From NCBI GenBank assembly GCA_021296515.1, contig JAGWAH010000005.1, positions 12,425 to 60,676 on the forward strand: 48,252 nt of DNA. Direction: 5' to 3'. Below are positions 1 to 7,351 of the stretch, piece by piece. The notes under the pieces are model-generated. The model was not told where the DNA came from and did no database searches. It was given only the letters and a program-made list of their open reading frames with translations. This stretch comes from Acidobacteriota bacterium (GTDB taxonomy: Bacteria > Acidobacteriota > Vicinamibacteria > Vicinamibacterales > UBA8438). How positions within the stretch are numbered: position 1 is the stretch's first letter; each line of letters opens with the position of its first letter. The position numbers and the translations under genes were made by a program.

Positions 1-106
1 GTCAGGCCCGGTTGGGCGGCAATCGGAGCCGCAGGCGACGATTGTCGGGCTAGGAGTCTGCGCCGTAGAAACGGCGTAGACTGCTAGTCAGGGCGGACTC
101 CTGGAG
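1..106 (+). repeat. Dispersed palindromic element, copy A
   Basis: This copy has two parts. Positions 1-50 form an imperfect palindrome whose arms include GGCAATCG and CGATTGTC. Positions 51-86 form a second stem-loop with arms TAGGAGTCTGCGCCG and CGGCGTAGACTGCTA. The first part matches 39729-39779 over about 50 nt with only a few differences, and related pieces occur at 1605-1640 and 6002-6043. The second part is related to palindromes at 863-915, 1568-1600, 5952-5997, 19786-19837 and 39694-39727. A further partial arm (GGACTCCTGG) lies at 95-104. The left end of the copy may continue outside the window. It has no coding capacity of its own; a REP/MITE-like non-autonomous element is the best description. 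Confidence 0.75.
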
Positions 107-369
107 CGACCCTTCGAGAGGTCAGCCCCGGTCGCTAAACAGGACGCTCGAACGACACACCCCGCACAAGCACGGCCGAATTCTCGGGGTTCCTCAGAAC
201 AACGAAACCGGCACGGATCTTGATGGAGTGGAAGGTGGCCGCACGGAGCGTGCGGGATGCACCCATAACAGGCAGGCGCTGGCATCGCCGCATCCCGTAT
301 CGTTGGGCACTGACGCTCCGTTGCGGCCCCTTTGACTGCCTGCGCCTCCCGCGGACGGTCGGCGGGCGA
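107..369. other. Gene-free stretch upstream of the FabZ-like gene
   Basis: No reading frame here resembles a known protein. The only clear structure is a short perfect stem-loop at 239-255 (CCGCACG, loop GAG, CGTGCGG). A TTGACT hexamer at 332-337 looks like a -35 box but lies 32 bp from the nearest -10-like box, which is too far for a normal sigma-70 promoter. Confidence 0.4.
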
Positions 370-381
370 TATACTCTTCCC
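370..381 (+). promoter_or_regulatory. -10-like box directly before the FabZ-like start codon
   Basis: TATACT at 370-375 is followed by only six bases before the GTG at 382. If this is a real -10 box, transcription would begin at or next to the start codon and the mRNA would be leaderless. No matching -35 hexamer is visible at 16-18 bp, and there is no Shine-Dalgarno sequence before the GTG. Confidence 0.4.
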
Positions 382-810
382 GTGACGACCGGCCTGACGC
401 TTCCTCTCGACAACGCGGCGATTGAACGCATCCTTCCGCACCGCTATCCCTTTCTGCTGGTCGATCGCATCACCGAGTTCGAGCTCGACAAGCGCATCGT
501 CGGCATCAAGAACGTATCCCTGAACGAACGCTACCTCTCCGACCGGCGCGGTAGATCGCCCACCGAAGCGGTGGCGCAGGTCGGCGCCATATTGATACTC
601 GCCAAGTCCGAGAACCGCCAGAAGCTGCCGTTCTTCACCGGCATCGAGCGCGTCCGCTACCTGCGGCCCGTGCATCCGGGCGACGTGGTCGTGATCGAGG
701 CCGAGGTCGTCCGGCTGCGGAGCCGGATGGGCCGCTTGAAGGGGTTCGCGCGGGTCGGCGACGACGTCGTCATCGACGGGACGATGACCTTCGCGCTGGG
801 CACGCGCTGA
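382..810 (+). CDS. FabZ-like hot-dog protein lacking the catalytic histidine motif
   Basis: The 142-residue product starts like a (3R)-hydroxyacyl-ACP dehydratase: IERILPHRYPFLLVDRI near residues 14-30 is the FabZ signature. The C-terminal half, RVRYLRPVHPGDVVVIEAEV, is also typical of the hot-dog fold. I chose the GTG at 382 because homology begins about 13 residues later and upstream codons do not resemble the family. The segment that should hold the catalytic His (usually GHFPGxPxxPG) is missing: residues 49-62 read ERYLSDRRGRSPTE, about seven residues short and without His. The following Glu and the AQVGAIL helix remain. No other frame encodes the missing motif, so this is not a simple frameshift. 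FabZ normally dehydrates 3-hydroxyacyl-ACP in fatty acid synthesis; this copy may be inactive or have another role. It is not beside other fatty-acid or lipid A genes. Confidence 0.75.
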   Translation: MTTGLTLPLDNAAIERILPHRYPFLLVDRITEFELDKRIVGIKNVSLNERYLSDRRGRSPTEAVAQVGAILILAKSENRQKLPFFTGIERVRYLRPVHPGDVVVIEAEVVRLRSRMGRLKGFARVGDDVVIDGTMTFALGTR

Positions 811-862
811 TCGACCCCACCCGCCGCGGGGATCCGTGTTCGGTTCCATCCGCCACCACGCC

Positions 863-915
863 AGGAGCTTGCGCCCGGAGAACTGACTCCGTTGCTTTCT
901 GCGGCGCAAGCTCCT
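863..915 (+). repeat. Dispersed palindromic element, copy F
   Basis: Arms AGGAGCTTGCGCC (863-875) and GGCGCAAGCTCCT (903-915) form a perfect 13-bp stem. The loop contains ACTCCGTTGC, which is also found, on the other strand, in the copy at 19786-19837. The right arm runs into a TAGAATC sequence immediately before the next gene, the same flank as in the copy before mfd. Copies F and D therefore form a subtype distinct from the copies at gene 3' ends. Confidence 0.75.
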
Positions 916-920
916 AGAAT
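892..920 (+). promoter_or_regulatory. Promoter carried by palindromic element F
   Basis: TTGCTT (892-897) and TAGAAT (915-920) are separated by exactly 17 bp, and that spacer is the right arm of the palindrome. Five bases separate the -10 box from the ATG at 926, so the predicted start site falls on or beside the start codon, suggesting a leaderless mRNA. The same arrangement occurs before mfd at 19781-19809 with TTGCGT and TAGAAT, again 17 bp apart. Confidence 0.6.
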
Positions 921-925
921 CAGGC

Positions 926-1570
926 ATGGGTGGGCGCAAGAGATCACGTGTGTCGAAAGCCCCGGTTCCGCGGCAGGAGCCGGCAAGCGGCGGACCTCCC
1001 TGGATCCTGATCGGCGGTCTGCTGGTTGTGGCCGTAGCGGCCGCGCTGGTGTTGCTTCCGTCGAGCAGCGACACCCCGGGCTCCCCGGACGGCGAGTTGG
1101 CCTCCGCCGCGTCCGAAACCGGTGACGAGAGCGTCCCGAGCCCGGAGCGGCCGGCTCCCCCACCGGCAGGAGAACCGACTCCGATCCCGGCGGCCGACGC
1201 GCCGTTGCCGCCGCTGCCCTTGGTGTCGAATCTCGTACCCCGTTCGCCGCAGGACATCAGGGACGCGTATATCTTCGCCGCGCAGAATCCCCACGTGCTC
1301 GAGTACGTGCCGTGCTACTGCGGGTGCGAGACTCGCGGCCACAAGCGCAACGCGGACTGTTTCGTGCAGTCGCGCAATCCGGACGGCAGCGTGCGCGAGT
1401 GGGACACCCACGGAATGGCCTGCATCGTGTGCATCGACGTCGCGCGTCACGCGATGCGGCTGCGGGCGTCCGGTGCGCGGGTCGAAGATGTTCGGGCCGC
1501 GGTCGAGTCCACGTACGCCGCCTACGAGCGGCAGACCCCGACGCCGCTGCCGCCGGCCCCGGCCAACTAG
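926..1570 (+). CDS. Membrane-anchored PCYCGC-motif protein
   Basis: The 214-residue product has a basic N-terminus (MGGRKRSRVSK), one membrane segment at about residues 26-44 (WILIGGLLVVAVAAALVLL), a Pro/Ala/Ser-rich linker to about residue 100 and a conserved C-terminal domain. That domain contains AAQNPHVLEYVPCYCGCET, matching the PCYCGC family (Pfam PF13798), followed by more cysteines in DCFVQ and ACIVCIDVA. The family is extracytoplasmic and its function is unknown; the clustered Cys suggest metal binding or thiol chemistry, which is inference. The ATG at 926 follows a -10-like box by five bases and has no Shine-Dalgarno sequence. The TAG stop at 1568-1570 coincides with the beginning of palindromic element B, so the gene is bracketed by two copies of the element family. 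Confidence 0.8.
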   Translation: MGGRKRSRVSKAPVPRQEPASGGPPWILIGGLLVVAVAAALVLLPSSSDTPGSPDGELASAASETGDESVPSPERPAPPPAGEPTPIPAADAPLPPLPLVSNLVPRSPQDIRDAYIFAAQNPHVLEYVPCYCGCETRGHKRNADCFVQSRNPDGSVREWDTHGMACIVCIDVARHAMRLRASGARVEDVRAAVESTYAAYERQTPTPLPPAPAN

Positions 1571-1643
1571 GGCCTGCGCCGCAGAAACGGCGTAGACTGC
1601 CAGTCCGGCAATCGGAGCCGGCGGCGACGCTTCCCGGGCCAGC
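1568..1643 (+). repeat. Dispersed palindromic element, copy B
   Basis: Sequence from 1567 (CTAGG, then CTGCGCCGCAGAAACGGCG) aligns with copy A at 50-88 with few differences, including the first-palindrome end TAGACTGCCAGTC. A shortened second part follows at 1605-1640 (GGCAATCGGAGCCG...GGCGACG). The first three bases, TAG, are the stop codon of the PCYCGC gene. The element lies between that gene and the histidine kinase gene, both on the plus strand, where the stem-loop could act as a terminator. Confidence 0.7.
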
Positions 1644-1735
1644 CAACCCGATAGCCGTACGTCCGCAACCGCTCCCGGTGAACGACGGCGCGTTACCGCG
1701 CGTACTCGCGCGTACCGCGGTCGTGTTGGGGTTGC

Positions 1736-1746
1736 TATAATCGTCA
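1736..1746 (+). promoter_or_regulatory. -10 box five bases before the histidine kinase start
   Basis: A perfect TATAAT at 1736-1741 is followed by five bases and then the GTG at 1747. The spacing equals that before the gene at 926 and predicts a leaderless transcript. No good -35 hexamer is visible 16-18 bp upstream. Confidence 0.55.
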
Positions 1747-3270
1747 GTGTCGTCCAGCGCCGCCCGACACACGTTTCCCTCCGATCTGCACGCCGCGCTC
1801 GCCGAGCTGTTCGAGACCACCCAGCTCCGGGGGGAGGGCGTCACTCTCGGCGCCAATCCCCACTTGAAACTGATGTTCGGCTTCCCGCCGGAAGTCGACA
1901 AGAGCGAGATCCGCCCCTTCGACGGCGACCGGTTCGTGCATCCCGAGGCTCGGCGGACCTTCGTGCAGCGACTGACGCGCGACGGCGCCGTGGCCGACTA
2001 CCTGCTCCGGTTGCGTCGGGCCGACGACAAGCCGATCTGGGTCGAGGTCAACGCACACCTTGCCGTTCCGGGCGTACCCGAGCCGGCTCGCGTCGGGGCG
2101 CTGCTGCGCGACGTGAGCGAGCGGCGCAAGATGGAGGACCATGGCCGCGGCGTGTATCACGAGTTGCTGCAGTACGAGAAGCTGGCGGCGCTCGGCCAGA
2201 CCGTATCGGGCGTAGCTCACGAGCTGAACAACCCGCTCGCCACCATTCTGACCTGGTCGGAACGCCTCGCCGGGCGCTCGGTCGACGCGCTGACCCGGCG
2301 CGGCATCGCGACCATTCTGAGCGAATCCGAACGTGCCGCGAAAATCGTCCGCAATCTGCTGACGTTCTCGCGCAAGCACCACACGACGCGCGGAAAGGTG
2401 GACCTGAACCTGGTGGTACGCGAGACGCTGTCACTCCGGACGTACGACCAACGGGTATCCAACATCACCACGATCGACGCGCTGGCGACGGGCCTCCCGC
2501 TGGTGTTCGCCGACGCGCATCAACTCAAGCAGGTGCTCCTGAACCTGGTCATCAATGCCGAGCAGGCCATGCTGTCGGCGAGCGGACGCGGCACCCTCAT
2601 CGTCCGCACGTGGCACGAGGCCGCGGGCGGGTACGTGGTCCTGGAGATCAACGACGACGGTCCGGGCATTCCGGACGATGTGCGGCCACGCATCTTCGAC
2701 GCCTTCTTCACGACGAAGTCGGCCGGGACGGGGACCGGGCTCGGCCTGACGGTCGCCAGCAGGATTGTCGAGGATCACGGCGGCAAGCTCGAGATGCAGT
2801 CGACCCCGGGGCACGGTGCCTCGTTCTACGTGCAGCTCCCGACCAGCACCGGGTTGCCGCGGCCCCGGGCGACGCCCGTACCGCGGGAGCAACCGGTTGT
2901 CGGACGAGGATCCGCGGTGCTCCTGGTCGAGCACGAGCCTGCGCTCGCAGAAGCCGTGCGCGATGCCCTGAAGGATGCAGGATTCCTGGTCGACGGCGCC
3001 CCGGATGGTCAAACGGCGCTCGAACAGGCACGGACTCGGACGTACGACCTGGTGATTTGCGACCTGAGGATGCCGCGGCTGGACGGACAGGCATTCTACC
3101 AGGCGGTCGCCGGCACGGTGCCGTCGCTCACGCGACGGATCGTATTCGTGACCGGCGACGTGGTCACGGCCGATGCCGAAGCGTTCCTGGAGGAGAGCGG
3201 CTGCCGCTGGCTGCGGAAGCCGTTTCGCCTGGCCGATCTCCTGCAGGTGGCGCGCGAGGTCAGCGCCTGA
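1747..3270 (+). CDS. Hybrid sensor histidine kinase (PAS - HisKA - HATPase - receiver)
   Basis: This 507-residue cytoplasmic kinase has no membrane segment. An N-terminal PAS-like region (about 20-125, ending LLRDVSERRKMED) is followed by a HisKA domain with phospho-acceptor H158 in VSGVAHELNNPLATIL. The HATPase_c domain follows with the N box LKQVLLNLVINAEQAM, the G1 box NDDGPGIPD and GTGLGL. A C-terminal receiver (about 390-505) keeps the phosphorylatable Asp (D439, ICDLRMP) and the Lys (K491, RKPF). Its acidic pair is altered to EHE at 395-397 where DDE is usual, so metal binding may be weakened. The start follows a TATAAT box by five bases. The 3' end overlaps the convergent sigma factor gene by 11 bp. 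With that sigma factor and the NtrC-type regulator nearby it may form one signalling unit; the stimulus is not apparent. Confidence 0.9.
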   Translation: MSSSAARHTFPSDLHAALAELFETTQLRGEGVTLGANPHLKLMFGFPPEVDKSEIRPFDGDRFVHPEARRTFVQRLTRDGAVADYLLRLRRADDKPIWVEVNAHLAVPGVPEPARVGALLRDVSERRKMEDHGRGVYHELLQYEKLAALGQTVSGVAHELNNPLATILTWSERLAGRSVDALTRRGIATILSESERAAKIVRNLLTFSRKHHTTRGKVDLNLVVRETLSLRTYDQRVSNITTIDALATGLPLVFADAHQLKQVLLNLVINAEQAMLSASGRGTLIVRTWHEAAGGYVVLEINDDGPGIPDDVRPRIFDAFFTTKSAGTGTGLGLTVASRIVEDHGGKLEMQSTPGHGASFYVQLPTSTGLPRPRATPVPREQPVVGRGSAVLLVEHEPALAEAVRDALKDAGFLVDGAPDGQTALEQARTRTYDLVICDLRMPRLDGQAFYQAVAGTVPSLTRRIVFVTGDVVTADAEAFLEESGCRWLRKPFRLADLLQVAREVSA

Positions 3271-4120
3271 CGGGCGATCGCGGCGCGGCCGCGGAGGGCC
3301 GGGCAGCCGCCTGCCGCAGGTCCGCCTTCGCCATCCTCATCTTCGGACGCGCGTGCAGAAGCGTCCCGTTCCCGGCGGCGGCCAGCGTCTCCTTGAACTG
3401 TTCCGGGGCCAGGTCGGGCGCGAGTTGCTCGCGCAGCTTCCGGATCGCTCGTGCGTGGAGCTGAGAGACGCGCGACTCGTTGACGCCGATCTCGGCGCCG
3501 ATCTCCTTCATCGTCGCATCGCTGTAGTAATAGAGACCGATGATCGTGCGTTCACGACCCGGCAGAGCGGCAATGGCCGCGCGCACGCGGTTGTTGACCT
3601 CCGTCTCCTCGCAGACCTTGTCGGGGGTCGGCGATTCGGGCGGCGTCAGCACCGGCGGCAGATCCATGCCTTCGATGCTATCGGCGGTCGCCAGCGGCGA
3701 GGTCGACTCGATGATGTTGATCCGGTTGATCGTGCGGCCGAGCGCCGCTTCGTCCGTCCCGATGTGATTCGCGAGGTCGGCCAGCGACGGCTCGCCGCCG
3801 AGCTCGTTCCGCAGCTTCTCGCGCGCGGCTTCGAGCTCCCGCCGCACGCGCCGGATTCCGCGCGGCCAGGCGCCGCGACGCAGGGCATCGATCATCGCGC
3901 CGCGCACGCGCCGCTCGGCGAACGTCTCGAACTTGATGCCCCGTCCCTCGTCGAATCGTTCCACCGCGTCGATCAGGCCGAGCATCCCGTCCTGGACCAG
4001 ATCGCCGAGATCGATCGAGTGCGGCATCGAGGCAGCCAGGCGCCGAGCCATCGCACCGACGAACGGGACACCCGCCTCGATGCGTTCCTGCTGTGTCTTG
4101 GTGCGCGTGTTGTTCTCCAT
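3260..4120 (-). CDS. FliA/WhiG-family RNA polymerase sigma factor
   Basis: The 286-residue product belongs to the sigma-70 group 3 (FliA, sigma-28) family. Region 2 is clear (IDLGDLVQDGMLGLIDAVERFD, then KFETFAERRVRGAMIDALRR), with the family-typical RGAWPRGIRR after it. Region 3 follows (EKLRNELGGEPSLADLANHIG), and region 4 is AIAALPGRERTIIGLYYYSDATMKEIGAEIGVNESRVSQLHARAIRKLR (quoted here in parts: ALPGRERTIIGLYYY and MKEIGAEIGVNESRVSQLH). A tail of roughly 40 residues rich in Ala, Arg and Pro follows and is unusual. I chose the ATG at 4120 (MENNTRTKTQ). No flagellar or chemotaxis genes are in the window, so a motility role cannot be assumed. It is divergent from the NtrC-type regulator, sharing a 337-bp spacer with operator-like dyads. 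Confidence 0.88.
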   Translation of the reverse strand: MENNTRTKTQQERIEAGVPFVGAMARRLAASMPHSIDLGDLVQDGMLGLIDAVERFDEGRGIKFETFAERRVRGAMIDALRRGAWPRGIRRVRRELEAAREKLRNELGGEPSLADLANHIGTDEAALGRTINRINIIESTSPLATADSIEGMDLPPVLTPPESPTPDKVCEETEVNNRVRAAIAALPGRERTIIGLYYYSDATMKEIGAEIGVNESRVSQLHARAIRKLREQLAPDLAPEQFKETLAAAGNGTLLHARPKMRMAKADLRQAAARPSAAAPRSPVRR

Positions 4121-4457
4121 GCCCGGTTCTAGGGCAATGACCGTGCCAACACGAAGACGCACGGACGCATGCCTTCATGCTTACCTGTAAGTCTAGTCTT
4201 ATCAGTTGGTTACGCACAGACACGGCGGCGGGATGCTCCTCGCGCGGCGTGCGAACGGCGGCCGGAACCGTCATCGAGTTGACGGCTGACCGCGGCCGAC
4301 CGTCAATGCCTTGACGCTGGCTGACCACGGGTCGGCCGATCCCGCAGCAGGCGCACCGATCGACCAGGAAACAGGTTGTTCTCAAGGGGTTTGCGTCTTG
4401 ACCGCGGCCTCACCGAGCGTCAAAATACCGACACTTCCCCCGGCGAGCTGGACCACC
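4121..4457. promoter_or_regulatory. Divergent control region with two operator-like dyads
   Basis: This spacer separates the sigma factor gene (minus) from the NtrC-type gene (plus). It holds two similar dyads: CCGTCA-6-TGACGG at 4268-4285 and CGTCAA-4-TTGACG at 4301-4316. Their centres lie about 32 bp apart, close to three helical turns, as expected for cooperative binding of a dimeric regulator. A third small palindrome, CTTACCTGTAAG, lies at 4180-4191, and TAGAAC sits five bases before the sigma factor ATG. Which regulator binds is unknown; autoregulation by the neighbouring activator is possible but unproved. Confidence 0.5.
4398..4426 (+). promoter_or_regulatory. Possible sigma-70 promoter of the NtrC-type gene
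   Basis: TTGACC at 4398-4403 and CAAAAT at 4421-4426 are 17 bp apart. Transcription would start near 4433, leaving a leader of about 25 nt before the GTG at 4458. The -35 match is good and the -10 match moderate. Confidence 0.4.
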
Positions 4458-5840
<1,383 letters not shown>

Positions 5841-5897
5841 GCGTGGAGAATCGAGAGCGGGACGGGAGAGAGACCCAACCCCGGCGAACTCGCGGTC

Positions 5898-6043
5898 GGG
5901 AGTTTGCGCCGCAGGAGTCGCGCCAGCAAACTCCCAACGCGACCGTAAGATCCCGCCAGGAGTCTGCGCCGTAGAACGGCGTTGGACTCCTGGCGGGGAC
6001 TGGTTGGGCGGCAACCGGAGCCGGAGGCGACGATTGCCGGGCT
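5898..6043 (+). repeat. Dispersed palindromic element, copy C (three stem-loops)
   Basis: Three structures lie in tandem between two convergent genes. The first (5898-5935) has perfect 10-bp arms GGGAGTTTGC and GCAAACTCCC. The second (5952-5997) has arms beginning CCCGCCAGGAGTC, a 13-bp match with further pairing inside. The third (about 6002-6043) is the second-part motif, related to 1-50, with GGCAA and TTGCC arms. Its end overlaps CTA at 6042-6044, the stop codon of the minus-strand DUF1501 gene. The block is placed as a bidirectional terminator would be. Confidence 0.75.
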
Positions 6044-7275
6044 ACGCAAAAACCCCGAGCGAGTCGAACGATCCCTTCAGCACGGCCGGGGAATCGTCGA
6101 ACTTCAACCACTCCTCGATCATCGTCGCGTAGACGCGGCGGAAGTCGGTGGTCTTGATCAGGTTGCCGTCGTCGAGCTCGGTCAGGCTCGGATGCGTGCC
6201 GTAGAGCCCGCCCTTCACGTGGTTGCCGACGACGAACATCGGCGTCGCGGTGCCATGGTCCGTGCCGAGGCTGCCGTTCTCCTCGACGCGGCGCCCGAAT
6301 TCGGTGAACATCACGATCGCCACGTCGTCCGCCCGGCCGATCCGCTTCAGGTCCTGCGTGAAGCCGCGCACCGCATCGGCGGTGTAGGCGAGGAGCCGTG
6401 CATGCGGATCCGCCTGGTGCACGTGCGTGTCGAACGAGTTGCCCTGGTACGCCACGTAGTAGATGCGCGTCGGCATCTCGGCGTGGATCAGCGAGGCCAC
6501 CTGCCGCAACTGCCCCGACAGCCCGCCGATACCGTAATCGACCGGCGTCCGGTACGCGGCCGCGGCCTGGCGAACGAACTCGGAGCTCTCCGCGGCGTTC
6601 TGCGCCGTCCCGGCCAGGAACTCCAGGGTCGCGTTGCCCCGTGCACCGTCGGCGGTCATGCGCGCCAGCGCGTTCTTCTCGCTCTCGGCGCCCTCGCGGC
6701 GGAAGGTGCGCGGATCGTTGAACACGAGCGGCGAGTGGTGGCGGCTGCGGACCGCCAGCGACTGCCGGGTTGCCCTGCGCATCGTGGTCGTAGGCGCCGT
6801 CGGCCAGCCGTCCGAGCCAGCCGAGCGTCTCGCCGCCGTTGGGCACCCCGGTGTGCCAGTAGCCCATCGACGAGAAATGCGACAGGCTCGGGTTGTCGTA
6901 GCCGCAGCCGTGCACGACGGCCATCTCGCCGTCCTTGTACAGGCGTTCGAACCCGACCAGTGACGGGTGGAACCCGTAGCCGTCGTCGATCTCGATCACC
7001 TCGGACCGGGAAATGCCGATGGTCGGCCGGGCGCGGTAGTACTCGTCGTCGGCGAAGGGCACCACCGTGTTCAGGCCGTCGTTGCCGCCGGAGAGCTCCA
7101 CCACCACCAGGATGCGCTCCGGGCTGGTCTCCATGCTCGTGCCCTCGAGCGCCCTGGCCGCCAGCGCGGCCGAGGTTCGGTTGAGCAGCATCGGCAGCGT
7201 CGCACCGACGCCCAGGCCGTACATGCCCTTGACCAGGAATTCACGCCGCGAACATCCACACTTGAATCGCGCCAT
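6042..7275 (-). pseudogene. DUF1501 secreted protein, interrupted by a frameshift
   Basis: Two adjacent frames together encode one DUF1501 protein. The N-terminal part (7275 to about 6785) starts MARFKCGCSRREFLVKGMYG, a twin-arginine (Tat) signal, and continues with the family motifs VVVELSGGNDGLNTVVPF and HGCGYDNPSLSHF. The C-terminal part (about 6782 to 6042) continues in another frame with SRHHSPLVF, MFTEFGRRVEENGSLGTDHG and LIKTTDFRRVYATM, which are also family motifs. Joining them requires removing one base near 6775-6790, within or beside a CCCGG run. It is either a disabled gene or a sequencing or assembly error. DUF1501 proteins are exported and usually encoded beside DUF1800 proteins, as here; their function is unknown. 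The stop codon lies at the end of palindromic element C. Confidence 0.85.
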
Positions 7276-7351
7276 CGTTGTCCCCCAACTCCCGCGGCTT
7301 TCAACGGCGAGCCGCCCGCGTGTCGCTTCGGCCCTTCACCTGCTCTCGCAA

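Noticed and set aside
332-375. TTGACT and TATACT as a standard sigma-70 promoter for the FabZ-like gene
   Set aside because: Spacing is 32 bp, outside the workable range; only the -10-like box was kept.
520-590. Frameshift as an explanation for the missing FabZ motif
   Set aside because: None of the three forward frames encodes GHFPG here; both sides are in the same frame.
3260-4120. Assignment of the sigma factor as flagellar FliA
   Set aside because: No flagellar or chemotaxis genes in the window; family membership alone does not show motility control.
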